DNA from: Mesorhizobium sp. SARCC-RB16n
GTDB taxonomy: Bacteria; Pseudomonadota; Alphaproteobacteria; Rhizobiales; Rhizobiaceae
Reading direction: 5' to 3'
DNA: 64,000 nucleotides
Assembly: GCF_008520305.1 (NCBI RefSeq)
Contig: NZ_ML703301.1
Location: 1-64,000 of the forward strand
Both the position numbers and the translations under genes were made by a program. The notes under the pieces were generated by a model. The model was not told the origin of the DNA, did not search any database, and worked only from the letters and a program-made list of their open reading frames with translations. Position 1 is the first letter of the stretch. Every line of letters begins with the position of its first letter. Below, one piece after another: positions 33,003 through 41,595 of the stretch.

Positions 33003-33959
33003 GTTTGTCTGGGAAACCCGGGAAACCGGAGGTCCGAGCAGTCTGTAGGGAATTAGACATGCCCTTGCGAGGCCCTAAGACAGGTTTGATCTACCTCTGT
33101 TGGGAGCCGTCTCAGCTCCCGCCTAGTTCGGAAGTTGTTAGATGGCTTAACGAATGGACGGCGAAATTTCCGCTTTCGAATTTTCGATAATAAAGGACTG
33201 TTTTCGACAGATGGTGCGCGAGGGCTTGCCTGCTTCGTGCAGGATTTCCGGGCAGAGAATTAGGCGCACGCTAATCTCTCAGCGCTGCGACTGCCTATTC
33301 CGCCGCGCCACCGCTGCAATGAAAGCCACGGCTGCTATGTCGCATGCCCGTCTCGATGGTCCGTTCGCGCGAATAATAACCCCAGACGCCTTTGCGGTTA
33401 GGCCGTGTTTCTGGGCGAAGAACTCAACCGGGTAAGGGGAGTTTTCCCCGGCGGGTTTGGAACTAATTCGGGCTTTTCCCATGCGGATAGAATGTAGCGT
33501 GGGCTGGGGAAAACAACGTCACTTCGACGATTGGTTGCAAACGTACAATCGAGCGCATTTCGATGGCCGGCCGATTTGACTCGCTTAATCCAGTCAAAAG
33601 CGTACAAAGCGGTGTCGTCAGTTTAAGCTTCACGCACTGACGCGTGGGAGCGACCATCCCAAGGCGCCCCGCCTTCGGCCCGAAATCTCGAGCGCTCTTG
33701 CGCGTCACTCCGGGGCCACCGATCGCCATTTAAAGGAACAATATCGCGGGTCGACTTTGGTCGTTCCTCGATACCGCGGGAACGCGCCTGCTTCACAAGC
33801 ACCTTTTCCCGCTCGGAAAGGCGGCGACTATTGTCAGTTTCGTACCAAGCCGGACTTCCAGGGTCCCACGGACTAATTTGCGCTGCGTCGTCTGCAGAAG
33901 GCCCCGGGGCGCAGACAGCCGAGGGATCGCGTGCTCTTGCCCTTTTTGATGGAAGAGCC
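33003..33959. other. Long gap, possible gene scraps
   Basis: A frame at 33061-33190 encodes PKTGLIYLCWEPSQLPPSSEVVRWLNEW, in the style of the last 45 residues of LysR-type regulators, but it is isolated and I am not sure. The rest holds no supported gene. Confidence 0.3.
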
Positions 33960-34694
33960 ATGGACCGGCAAATCGAGCCAAATAAGAATGAATTGTTGCG
34001 GCGCCTCCCACCTGCTGATTTGAACCTCCTCGTGCCGCATCTTCGCGATACGTTCCTTGAGTTGCGTAGCCCTCTCGAAACGGCCGGCAAGCCAATCGAT
34101 TATGTCTATTTTCCTCAAAGTGGCCTCGCCTCGGTGGTGGCAAAGAAGCGAGCAAACGTTGATGCTGAGGTCGGCATTATTGGTTTTGAAGGCATGACGG
34201 GCTCAGCCCTCGTCATGGGGGATGACCGTGCCACGCACGACTGCTTCATTCAGATGACCAGCGAAGCGATGATGATAGAGGCGGCGAAATTCAAAAACGC
34301 CTTAGACACAAGCAACACGCTTCGGCCATTTCTGCTTCGATACGTTCATGCCTTTCACATCCAGGCCACATACACCGCGCTGATCAACGCGCGATCCAAG
34401 ATCGAAGAGCGTCTCGCACGGTGGCTGCTCATGTGTGACGACCGTATTCTTGGCAATCGGCTTGGCATCACCCACGAGTTTTTGTCGGTGATGCTTGGTG
34501 TGAGACGGCCAGGCGTGACGATTGCCCTTCAAGGCCTAGAAGGGCGGGGCTTTATACAGTCTAGGCGTGGTGAAGTCGTTATCCGCAACCGCAAAGGCCT
34601 GATCGACCTCGCTGATGGTGGTTACGGGGAATCAGAGGCTGAATACAAGCGGCTTATGGGAGACATCGAGATCCAGCCGCAGATTGTCGCCTAA
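33960..34694 (+). CDS. Crp/Fnr family transcriptional regulator
   Basis: A 244-residue regulator with an N-terminal cyclic-nucleotide-binding-like barrel (PIDYVYFPQSGLASVV, VGIIGFEGMTGSALVMGD) and a C-terminal winged helix (ITHEFLSVMLGVRRPGVTIALQGLEGRGFIQSRRGEVVI). No cysteines for an Fe-S cluster of the Fnr type appear near the N-terminus, so the signal is unknown. The ATG at 33960 (MDRQIEPNKNE) is chosen; the open frame to 33831 has no family content. Similar regulators are numerous in rhizobia. Confidence 0.88.
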   Translation: MDRQIEPNKNELLRRLPPADLNLLVPHLRDTFLELRSPLETAGKPIDYVYFPQSGLASVVAKKRANVDAEVGIIGFEGMTGSALVMGDDRATHDCFIQMTSEAMMIEAAKFKNALDTSNTLRPFLLRYVHAFHIQATYTALINARSKIEERLARWLLMCDDRILGNRLGITHEFLSVMLGVRRPGVTIALQGLEGRGFIQSRRGEVVIRNRKGLIDLADGGYGESEAEYKRLMGDIEIQPQIVA

Positions 34695-34728
34695 TGGGAA
34701 CCAACACGATAGGCGCGAGTTTGGGCAA

Positions 34729-34944
34729 ATGGCCCTCTATTATTTCGATGTCGACGATAACGGCACGTTCTATCCTGATGATGAAGGCACCGAGTGTGAT
34801 ACCTTCGATCAGGTAAAAGAAGAGGCCACGCGCGCCCTTGTTGAAATCATAAAGGATAGCCTGCCGTACGGGGATCGTCATAAGCTGGTGATCAAGGTAC
34901 GTGAAGACGGCGGCGCCATTGTCTTACGGGCCTCAATAATTTGA
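34729..34944 (+). CDS. DUF6894 family small protein
   Basis: A 71-residue protein typical of a rhizobial family: starts ALYYFDVDDNGTFYPDDEGTE, a two-strand opening with acidic turns, then VKEEATRALVEIIKDSLP and a final LVIKVREDGGAIVLRASI. Lies 34 bp after the Crp/Fnr stop and may be co-transcribed. Function not known. Confidence 0.7.
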   Translation: MALYYFDVDDNGTFYPDDEGTECDTFDQVKEEATRALVEIIKDSLPYGDRHKLVIKVREDGGAIVLRASII

Positions 34945-35285
34945 GGTCGAAGCAGAGCACCGTTCCCAGGGCGGCAGCTCGCCGGACTCACACGTCTAGT
35001 AGGTTCAGCGCGACGCAACCTGTTCATTCGAACGCGTACTCTGATACCGCGCGATTTTTCTCGTCGGTGACGCACCCATTGCGGCTCGTCACGGGAGCGT
35101 TGACCGCCTTTTGGCGCAGAAAGGGCACCGTGCGGTTCACCTGCGTTTCGACGCTGCTGAGGCGACGTTTGTCGATATTTTCGGGGTCAGGGTCTTGCGA
35201 TTTGTCGCGTTTGCTGCGTCTATCGCCAAAGAACTGGTCGGGCTTTACAGCCGGGCCACGCTGCGATTGCTAAGGGAGTACGCAT
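34945..35285. other. Leader region of the second cold-shock gene
   Basis: No supported gene. Cold-shock genes usually carry a long structured 5' leader, so part of this stretch may be transcribed. Confidence 0.3.
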
Positions 35286-35498
35286 ATGGCCACGGGAACC
35301 GTGAAGTGGTTCAACGCCACCAAGGGATTTGGATTTATCCAGCCCGACAATGGCGGTCAGGATGTTTTCGTCCACATTTCCGCTGTCGAACGTGCGGGCC
35401 TCTCGACCCTCGCTGATGGCCAGAAGGTCAACTATGAGATCGAGCAGGACCGCCGTACTGGCAAGTCCTCTGCTGGCAATCTCAGCAAAGCTGGCTGA
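35286..35498 (+). CDS. CspA-family cold-shock protein
   Basis: A 70-residue single cold-shock domain binding RNA or single-stranded DNA. Starts [20 protein letters not shown], with RNP1 KGFGF and RNP2 VFVHI, and ends [12 protein letters not shown]. An AGGGAG ribosome site lies before the ATG. Intact, unlike the related copy at 20609. A 10-bp-stem hairpin at 35582-35610 follows. Confidence 0.93.
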   Translation: MATGTVKWFNATKGFGFIQPDNGGQDVFVHISAVERAGLSTLADGQKVNYEIEQDRRTGKSSAGNLSKAG

Positions 35499-35581
35499 TT
35501 CTTGCCCTCTCGCCCCGGAACAGCCGACAGGACGTCGCTCAAGCTTTCGGGGCAAGCCATGTGAAAACCAAGCTGTTTCAC

Positions 35582-35610
35582 GGGAAAGGCGGGCCGCTCT
35601 CGCCTTTCCC
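35582..35610. terminator. Hairpin between convergent csp and mucR
   Basis: GGGAAAGGCG and CGCCTTTCCC form a perfect 10-bp stem with a 9-base loop. It lacks a T-run on either strand, so termination would be imperfect. Confidence 0.5.
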
Positions 35611-35647
35611 ATCTTCGCAACGCGCCGGAACCGACCCTAGGGTATGA

Positions 35648-36112
35648 TCAGGCCGCGGCTTTCTTCCGGGGGCGCTTCGCGGGCGTCGGCTTTTCGGGCT
35701 CCTTTGGCTTGCGGCCGAGGCCCATGGTTTTAGCAAGGGCAGAACGCGTTGCGGTATAGATAGGCGCGACCATCGGATAGTCCGCTGGCAGGCCCCATTT
35801 GGCGCGATATTCATCCGGGCTCAGGCCATATTGGGTCGACAGGTGCCGCTTCAGCGACTTGAACTTCTTCCCGTCCTCCAGGCTGATGATGTAGTCGGGC
35901 GTCACCGACTTCCTGATCGGCACGGCAGGCTTGAGAACTTCAGGCCTTTCCGACACCACAGCCCTGGCCGTGCCCTTCAGGGCGGCATGGACCTGTCCGA
36001 TGAGGGCGGGCAGTTCACCGACCGGCACCGGATTGTTTGAAACATAAGCTGAGACTACATCGACCGTCAGTTCGACGAGGTTATCGGTATTGCTCTCGGT
36101 TTCTTCTGTCAC
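35648..36112 (-). CDS. MucR/Ros family regulator lacking zinc ligands
   Basis: Rhizobial MucR/Ros repressor, 154 residues. The core reads [42 protein letters not shown], matching the Ros DNA-binding finger. The two Cys of the usual C-x-E-C pattern are Ser and Asp here, and the last His position is Gln, so zinc should not bind. Zinc-free Ros homologues are known from Mesorhizobium loti. The start is GTG at 36112, with AAGGAG 7 bases before it; longer frames add no family sequence. The C-terminus is Lys/Pro/Arg-rich. Confidence 0.9.
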   Translation of the reverse strand: MTEETESNTDNLVELTVDVVSAYVSNNPVPVGELPALIGQVHAALKGTARAVVSERPEVLKPAVPIRKSVTPDYIISLEDGKKFKSLKRHLSTQYGLSPDEYRAKWGLPADYPMVAPIYTATRSALAKTMGLGRKPKEPEKPTPAKRPRKKAAA

Positions 36113-36471
36113 GAAACACTCCTTGCGGATCAAAAGATTGGCGTCGAACAGACATTTCATAGTGACGACGGCTTCCGATAGCAACGAACCTATTGCAGTT
36201 CTATTTCGGCAGTCGCTGAGGCTGGTCGAGCGTGGCTGATCCGCTCCGGCGACAATCTTGCAGCCATTGCCGCGTGCAGTTACGCAAAAACAGGGACCTC
36301 GCTTCGGCACCCCGACAGACGCTCTCTTTGAAGCACGGAATCAATCGAGCCTCGAGGCGCGGCCGCGGCGTTGCGCCTTGGCGGGACGGCAGAGGGAGAG
36401 GATGGACGGGCCGTCGCGACGGGTGGAGTGCTGGAGGAAAGGCTTCCGGCGCCCGTCGCGGAGAAAGTTCC
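36113..36471. other. Divergent promoter region and leader A
   Basis: Contains the mucR promoter on the minus side and, at 36388-36401, the purine-rich motif GGCAGAGGGAGAGG shared with two other plasmid genes (44238, 59465). No gene is supported. Confidence 0.45.
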
Positions 36472-37668
36472 ATGACCCAGTTGCAAGCTCTCGCCCCCGC
36501 GGTGAATCCACGGGGCGGCTATATGGTGGACGTCAACCGCGGCCAGCGCATCGGCCGGGTATCGTCGGAGTGGGCCAACCGCCCGGCGGACGAGCGATAC
36601 CTGTCTCTCACCGATCTCCACAATTCGGTGAAGCGGCGATCTGAACGCAGCAAGACGCGCATCGTCGAAAGTGAGCTAATCCGCGTCGAGGCCAGCCGCG
36701 ACGACCCGGAGCGCCTGAGGCTAATGCTGCCTGATGCCGAGGCACCCGTTGCCCCCACACATTGGAGTTTTGGCCAACTCGCCGGTCTGGTCGGCGCGCC
36801 GGCCACCTACCTGCGTCAGCTTCCGGCTCCGCTCGCGGCGATCAACCTCCAGCACGGTCTCCTCAACCACCGCACAGAACAGGTGAAGACGCTGGAAATC
36901 CAAAACGGTCGCCTAGAGTTGCGAGCGGTGACCGGTCCCGACTACGGCAGGATTTTCGACCATGAGCTGGTCGAGGCCGTGCAGAAGATTGCCGGCAATG
37001 GCACCGGGGATACGCGCTGGAAGGTGCCAGGTGTGCTCGACTGGTCGACGGGGATCTACAATCCGAACGTTGACATCTCCAGCGACACCACCACGCTCTA
37101 CGCGTCTGATCGCGATGTCTTTTTGTTCCTCGTCGATGACTTGAACCCGATCGAGGCCGGGCGGCTGCCAAATGGGGAACCGGATCTCTATTTTCGCGGT
37201 TTCTACTGCTGGAATTCCGAAGTCGGAGCCCGCACCCTCGGGATCGCCAGCTTCTATCTGCGCGCAGTGTGTCAGAACCGAAATCTGTGGGGCGTTGAAG
37301 ATTTCGAGGAAATCATCATCCGCCATTCAAAGTATGCCGCCTCGCGTTTCGCCATGGAAGCCGAGCCGGCGCTGATCCAGTTCGCCGATTCCTCGCCCAT
37401 GCCGTTCGTCAACGGCATCAAAGCGGCCCGGCAACGGATCGTCGCTCGGGACGATGAAGATCGCCAGAGCTTCCTGCGCAAGCGCGGCTTTTCAAAGTCC
37501 GAGACCACGAAGATCATCGATACCGTGCTGCTTGAGGAAGGCCGGCCGCCAGAATCGATTTTCGACTTCGTACAGGGCATCACGCGGATCGCGCGCGACA
37601 AATCGCATCAGGATGTTCGCCTGGACATGGAAGGCAAGGCCAAGAAGCTTCTCGACTTCGCCGCCTGA
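36472..37668 (+). CDS. DUF932 domain protein (phage/plasmid-like)
   Basis: A 398-residue member of DUF932, found on plasmids and phages; function unknown, suspected in DNA metabolism. Recognisable blocks are AGLVGAPATYLRQLPAPLAAINLQ near residue 110, RLELRAVTGPDYGRIFDHELVEAVQ, and YCWNSEVGARTLGIASFYLRAVCQNRNLW. The ATG at 36472 has GGAGAAAG before it. Upstream is a leader motif shared with the ParB-like and strawberry-notch genes, so the three may be co-regulated. Followed closely by an IS110 remnant. Confidence 0.85.
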   Translation: MTQLQALAPAVNPRGGYMVDVNRGQRIGRVSSEWANRPADERYLSLTDLHNSVKRRSERSKTRIVESELIRVEASRDDPERLRLMLPDAEAPVAPTHWSFGQLAGLVGAPATYLRQLPAPLAAINLQHGLLNHRTEQVKTLEIQNGRLELRAVTGPDYGRIFDHELVEAVQKIAGNGTGDTRWKVPGVLDWSTGIYNPNVDISSDTTTLYASDRDVFLFLVDDLNPIEAGRLPNGEPDLYFRGFYCWNSEVGARTLGIASFYLRAVCQNRNLWGVEDFEEIIIRHSKYAASRFAMEAEPALIQFADSSPMPFVNGIKAARQRIVARDDEDRQSFLRKRGFSKSETTKIIDTVLLEEGRPPESIFDFVQGITRIARDKSHQDVRLDMEGKAKKLLDFAA

Positions 37669-37676
37669 TCCTTCCG

Positions 37677-38623
37677 ATGCCGGCGTGGAGGAGATCTCCG
37701 TCAAGCCAGCGTCGTCCTCAAAAGCACGAGGACGGCGCTTTGTTCTTTTTCGGTAAAGCCTGCTCGGTGACAGCCTGGCTTTATGATGGTCTTCGCGCCG
37801 AAGGATTGCCGGCGATTTGCATCGAGACGCGCCAGGTGAACGCGAAAGATGATGCCGAACAAGACGCATCAGAATGTGCCCGCGCCTTGGCGCAGATTAT
37901 GCGCACGGGCCTGGTATCGGCAGGTGCATGTGAAGAGCCAGCAGTGTCGACTCTGGCGGTCCTCCTCGTCGCGCGGCGGACGGTCCTTAATGAACTGCGG
38001 ATGATCGAGAACGTGGTCAGGTCGATTCTGCGGGAGGCCGGCATCAAGCTTGGCACGCGGTCGCGAACTGCCTTCGGCGGTCGCGTGCGCGAGCTGATTG
38101 GCACAGATACGGTCGTCATGACGCTGGTCGAGCCGCTCCTGGCGATCGTGGCCACGATGCTGCGCGAGTTCGGGCGACTGACAAAGCAGGTCCTCAATAT
38201 CGCCCGCCAGGAGCGAGTCTGCCGGCGACTCATGAGCGTTCCAGGTGTGGGACCCATCACCGCGCTCGCTCTCCGCCCTACGATTGATCGGTCGGACCGG
38301 TTCAGGCGATCGAGGGACGTGGGGGCACATCTCGGTTTGACGCCGGCACGCTATCAGTCCGGCGAGACCGACATTCAGGGCAAGATCAACCATGTGGCGC
38401 CGAGCGCGCCCGCACCGCGCTCTATGAAGCGGCCCATTCGCTGCTCGTGCGCAGCAAGAAATGGTCGAGCCTCAGAGCGTGGGGCATGAACGTGGCCAAG
38501 CGGCGCGGTATGGCCCGGGCCCGAGTTGCTGTTGCCCGCAAGCTCGCCGTCATCCTGCATCGCATGTGGAGCGATGCAACAGAATTCCGCTTCGGCAAGG
38601 CGCCGGGCCACGTATCGACATGA
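37677..38623 (+). pseudogene. IS110-family transposase remnant
   Basis: Degenerate transposase. The C-terminal Transposase_20 region is clear: [23 protein letters not shown], then [19 protein letters not shown]. The frame shifts near 38400, after GKINHVAPS, to continue [15 protein letters not shown] and end at 38623. The N-terminal DEDD nuclease half is mostly missing; only a stretch around YDGLRAEGLPAICIETRQV survives. Downstream sequence to about 38890 probably belongs to the same element. No target-site repeats are seen. Confidence 0.85.
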
Positions 38624-39181
38624 CACAAGGATAGCGGACCAAAGGAGTTACAGCCCGAAAGGGCGTGATCCGGATCGTTCCCGTGGGGACGAGTAAGGTC
38701 ATCTCGTTAGCAGGCACGATCCTGGGACGGACTCTCCCAAGGTCGTTCAACAGATTGAGACACCTCGCTCTACTGACCCCATCATGCGGCGGCCTAAGTC
38801 GACCGCGAAGAGAAGCGAGTGACCCGCGGGGCGACATAGTCCGGAAAAATATCGGAGGAGCTTGACCTCAACGACCCCAATCAGAGAAGCCTGCTAGTTC
38901 TTCTTTCAGACGGTCGAAATGCCTTCCGGAGAAGGGTTGACCATGGTTGTCTGAGCGGCGCAACAGGATTTGGACCAGATACATAATAATCGCCGCTGTG
39001 CTGCGGATCTCTGTAGGATCTATTTCTGAGAAGAGTGATCTGCGGACCGGGTCGATTGGCAAAAGGAAACGGGCGACGTTCGCCCGTTGTCACAGTCAGT
39101 GATGTTGAGGTCCAAACACGTCGTCGTTTACGTGCTTGGACCTTTTGGGTCACTGGTATGTAGGCGTCCGGGAGGCGTCTT
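38624..39181. other. IS remnant flank and gap
   Basis: The first 260 bases probably belong to the IS110 element tail. The remainder shows no supported gene. Confidence 0.4.
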
Positions 39182-39646
39182 TTACTCCCTCGCATGAGTT
39201 AAAATGCGGAACACCGGCCAATGGGCAATTGCATCGCGCAATTTGCTGAAAAGTTTGCCTTCTTTCTTGATGGCAGATCGAACTTGAACGGCAGCCCATC
39301 CGGCTTTCATCATCCCGCCTACATGGCAATGGCAGACAATAGCGTGCAACTGCCAATCCGAAAGCTCGAAAAAGCGCTGCGCTTCGCCATACGTATCGTT
39401 TTTCAGCCCTTCAGCGCACAAAGTCGGATCGGCGAAAGCGATGCTGAGCGCGGAGCCTAGGGACTGGGCTTTGTGGCGCACATCCAAGGTCATATATTCC
39501 GTCCCGGGGAATGCGGCGAGGCACCGCTCGGGATTTCGCTCGAGCAGCATGGCCCAATGTTCCAAACGCTGACGCCGCGTCATAGCCGGAAAGGATACTT
39601 CGACTTCCGCGACCTCATGCAGTTCTTCAAGTGTCTGATGTTTCAT
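39182..39646 (-). CDS. Hypothetical protein
   Basis: A 154-residue protein starting MKHQTLEELHEVAEVEVSFPAMTRRQRLEHWAMLLER, helical and charged, with LSDWQLHAIVCHCHVGGMMKAGW later. I chose the ATG at 39646; the frame extends to 39685. Reading quality (sensible amino-acid mix, clear helices) argues for a real gene. Not recognised; no neighbour gives a clue. Confidence 0.55.
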   Translation of the reverse strand: MKHQTLEELHEVAEVEVSFPAMTRRQRLEHWAMLLERNPERCLAAFPGTEYMTLDVRHKAQSLGSALSIAFADPTLCAEGLKNDTYGEAQRFFELSDWQLHAIVCHCHVGGMMKAGWAAVQVRSAIKKEGKLFSKLRDAIAHWPVFRILTHARE

Positions 39647-39818
39647 GGCCGGCCATCTCCTGTTGGCGAGGCGCTCCGCCTGCACCAGGCCGAAGCAGCC
39701 TCAGTCGTCCCTATGCAGGCGAACCTGCAGTCCGTCGGGAAGTTCCACTGCAGAGAAAATTTGACAGTGTGCCTGCCCGATTCCCGCGTCTCGGTGCGTT
39801 AACGTCCCATGCGACAAG

Positions 39819-40346
39819 TTACTTCGATGCTTGGACCAAACGTTGAAGCAATGGGTAATCCTTCAGATCCTTGTAAGGCGTGAGATCTAAATCCATCGGC
39901 ACGCAGCGAAGCTGTTCGTCATCGATCGCTTTCTCATGGCTCTTAATGACGCTTTGGTAATGCCGCCAGGTCAGGCCAGCCCCTCTGACGGCGTCCCTTT
40001 CGATGCGCGAAGCGATTTGATGGGCGTGCAGATAATGGAGGCGCAACTCGTCCAAGAGAGCTTTTTCAACAATTTCGTGGCACACCAGAAACGGTTCGAG
40101 GCGCACGTCCTTGCCTCTCCATCTGATGGTGCGCGGCAGATGTCGGTCGATGTAAATCGTCGTGGCATCCCTGCTGTATCCAGCGATGTAGGGTATATCG
40201 AAGTCGTGACTTACCTTAACTCGTCGATGAAGCGCAGAAACGACATCAGACAGGACGAGGTCGCTGATATCTTCAGAGCTATGACGGACCTCGTCGGCTA
40301 ATTTCAAGTCCGCTCCTGCGTTTGCCAGTCGAAGCGCCCGCCACAC
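39819..40346 (-). CDS. Hypothetical protein with an HE-type motif
   Basis: A 175-residue protein. A beta-rich N-terminal half (DFDIPYIAGYSRDATTIYIDRHLP) is followed by FLVCHEIVEKALLDELRLHYLHAHQIA, where HE and the later His residues hint at a metalloprotease-like or HEPN-like helix pair. I cannot assign a family. The start is uncertain; Met-1 at 40346 is used. Confidence 0.5.
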   Translation of the reverse strand: MWRALRLANAGADLKLADEVRHSSEDISDLVLSDVVSALHRRVKVSHDFDIPYIAGYSRDATTIYIDRHLPRTIRWRGKDVRLEPFLVCHEIVEKALLDELRLHYLHAHQIASRIERDAVRGAGLTWRHYQSVIKSHEKAIDDEQLRCVPMDLDLTPYKDLKDYPLLQRLVQASK

Positions 40347-40369
40347 GGGCGAGCGCTTGGCGACGATCT

Positions 40370-41221
40370 TTACTTGTTGACGATGATGCGCTGCTTGTCC
40401 CGGTTTTGGGCGTAAGTTGCCTTGTCGTAGGCAGTCTGCGCCTCCAACTGGTCCTTGGTGAAGTTAGTATAGAGGTAACGGTTGCCGTTCTTGTCGGTCA
40501 TGAACTTGAGGTTCTCCATACCGACGGCGACCTTCTTTTGGCCAATGCCCAGGAAGCCGCCTACATCAACAACTATCGAATCGACCTTCTTGTCACCCGT
40601 CAGGATAACGTCGCCGATCTCGCCGACCTTCGCATCGTCTGCCCCATAGACCTTGGTTCCGATCAGATTTGCTGCACTGATTTTGTCTGACGGCATTTCG
40701 GTCAAGGTCGTCTTATCGATCGAGGCCGTCGAAGTCGTATCGGTTTTGCCAGCAGCCGCTTGGGTGGTCGCCGTGTTGTTAGTCGGCTGGGTGGGTGCTG
40801 CCGCGGTATCGTAAGCCTTCGTATCGAAACTAGGCTGGGCTTTAAGTTCATCCTTGGTCGTCTTGGCGACTAACCAGCGATCGCCCTTCTTGTTCACCCA
40901 TTCAAGCTTGTTGAAATCATAGGCGACATTTTTTTCGCCCACGCCGAGGAAACCGCCGACGCCAATGACAACGAGTTTGGCGTTCCCGTCCTTGTCCAGG
41001 ACGATATCGTTAACATTGCCGATCTTCGTCGCGTCATCGGCGTTGCTGTCATAGACTGCGGCTCCCATGATCTTGGAGACGAGCTTGCCATCACTGACCG
41101 GGGCGACAACTTCCGTCTGCGCAGCGGGCTTGCTGGAATTTGCGGCGAGTGCACCTGCAGTGCAGAGCGCCGTCGACATGAGAGCGGCCGTCGCCGCCGC
41201 AGCTAGCATCTTCCGGATCAT
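40370..41221 (-). CDS. Exported protein with two PRC-barrel domains
   Basis: A 283-residue protein with a signal peptide (MIRKMLAAAATAALMSTALCTAGALA) and two PRC-barrel repeats: KIMGAAVYDSNADDATKIGNVNDIVLD near residue 50 and LIGTKVYGADDAKVGEIGDVILTG near residue 190. Each repeat is followed by VVIGVGGFLGVGEKNVA or VVDVGGFLGIGQKKVAV. The Ala/Thr-rich linker is unstructured. Probably periplasmic and stress-related, as for similar rhizobial proteins. The ATG at 41221 has a perfect AGGAGG site. Confidence 0.85.
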   Translation of the reverse strand: MIRKMLAAAATAALMSTALCTAGALAANSSKPAAQTEVVAPVSDGKLVSKIMGAAVYDSNADDATKIGNVNDIVLDKDGNAKLVVIGVGGFLGVGEKNVAYDFNKLEWVNKKGDRWLVAKTTKDELKAQPSFDTKAYDTAAAPTQPTNNTATTQAAAGKTDTTSTASIDKTTLTEMPSDKISAANLIGTKVYGADDAKVGEIGDVILTGDKKVDSIVVDVGGFLGIGQKKVAVGMENLKFMTDKNGNRYLYTNFTKDQLEAQTAYDKATYAQNRDKQRIIVNK

Positions 41222-41595
41222 CGTAAATTCCTCCTGTTGCCTGGTTGACTGAGCGTCGCGATCTGCCAACGTCATGTCGACCAACGGAACGAGCTGCCTT
41301 TCGTTCCGAGAGTGGGTCTATGGTCGCTACTGGCGCAAGACTGAAGCTCATGCGGAGCCTGGTGCTAGATTGGCGACACGGGCCGTGCGGCTACTCCGGC
41401 ACTGGCCATCCCCGGCCCGGCCGCCGGCATAGCCGGTCTAAACGCGCAAGCTCTCGGTAAGGGCATGTCGACCGCTACAAAGATGGGTGCATCGTAAGGT
41501 CCCTTGTTCGCGTTGCGGCGCCGGTAGGGAAACCACGCCGGGCAGCGACTCGCCCGAGCACCGTTACCTGTTTACGGGCCCCAGGATCTCGACCC
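41222..41595. other. Gap with no supported gene
   Basis: The 374 bases between the PRC-barrel gene start and the PolX-like stop contain only chance frames. Confidence 0.3.
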
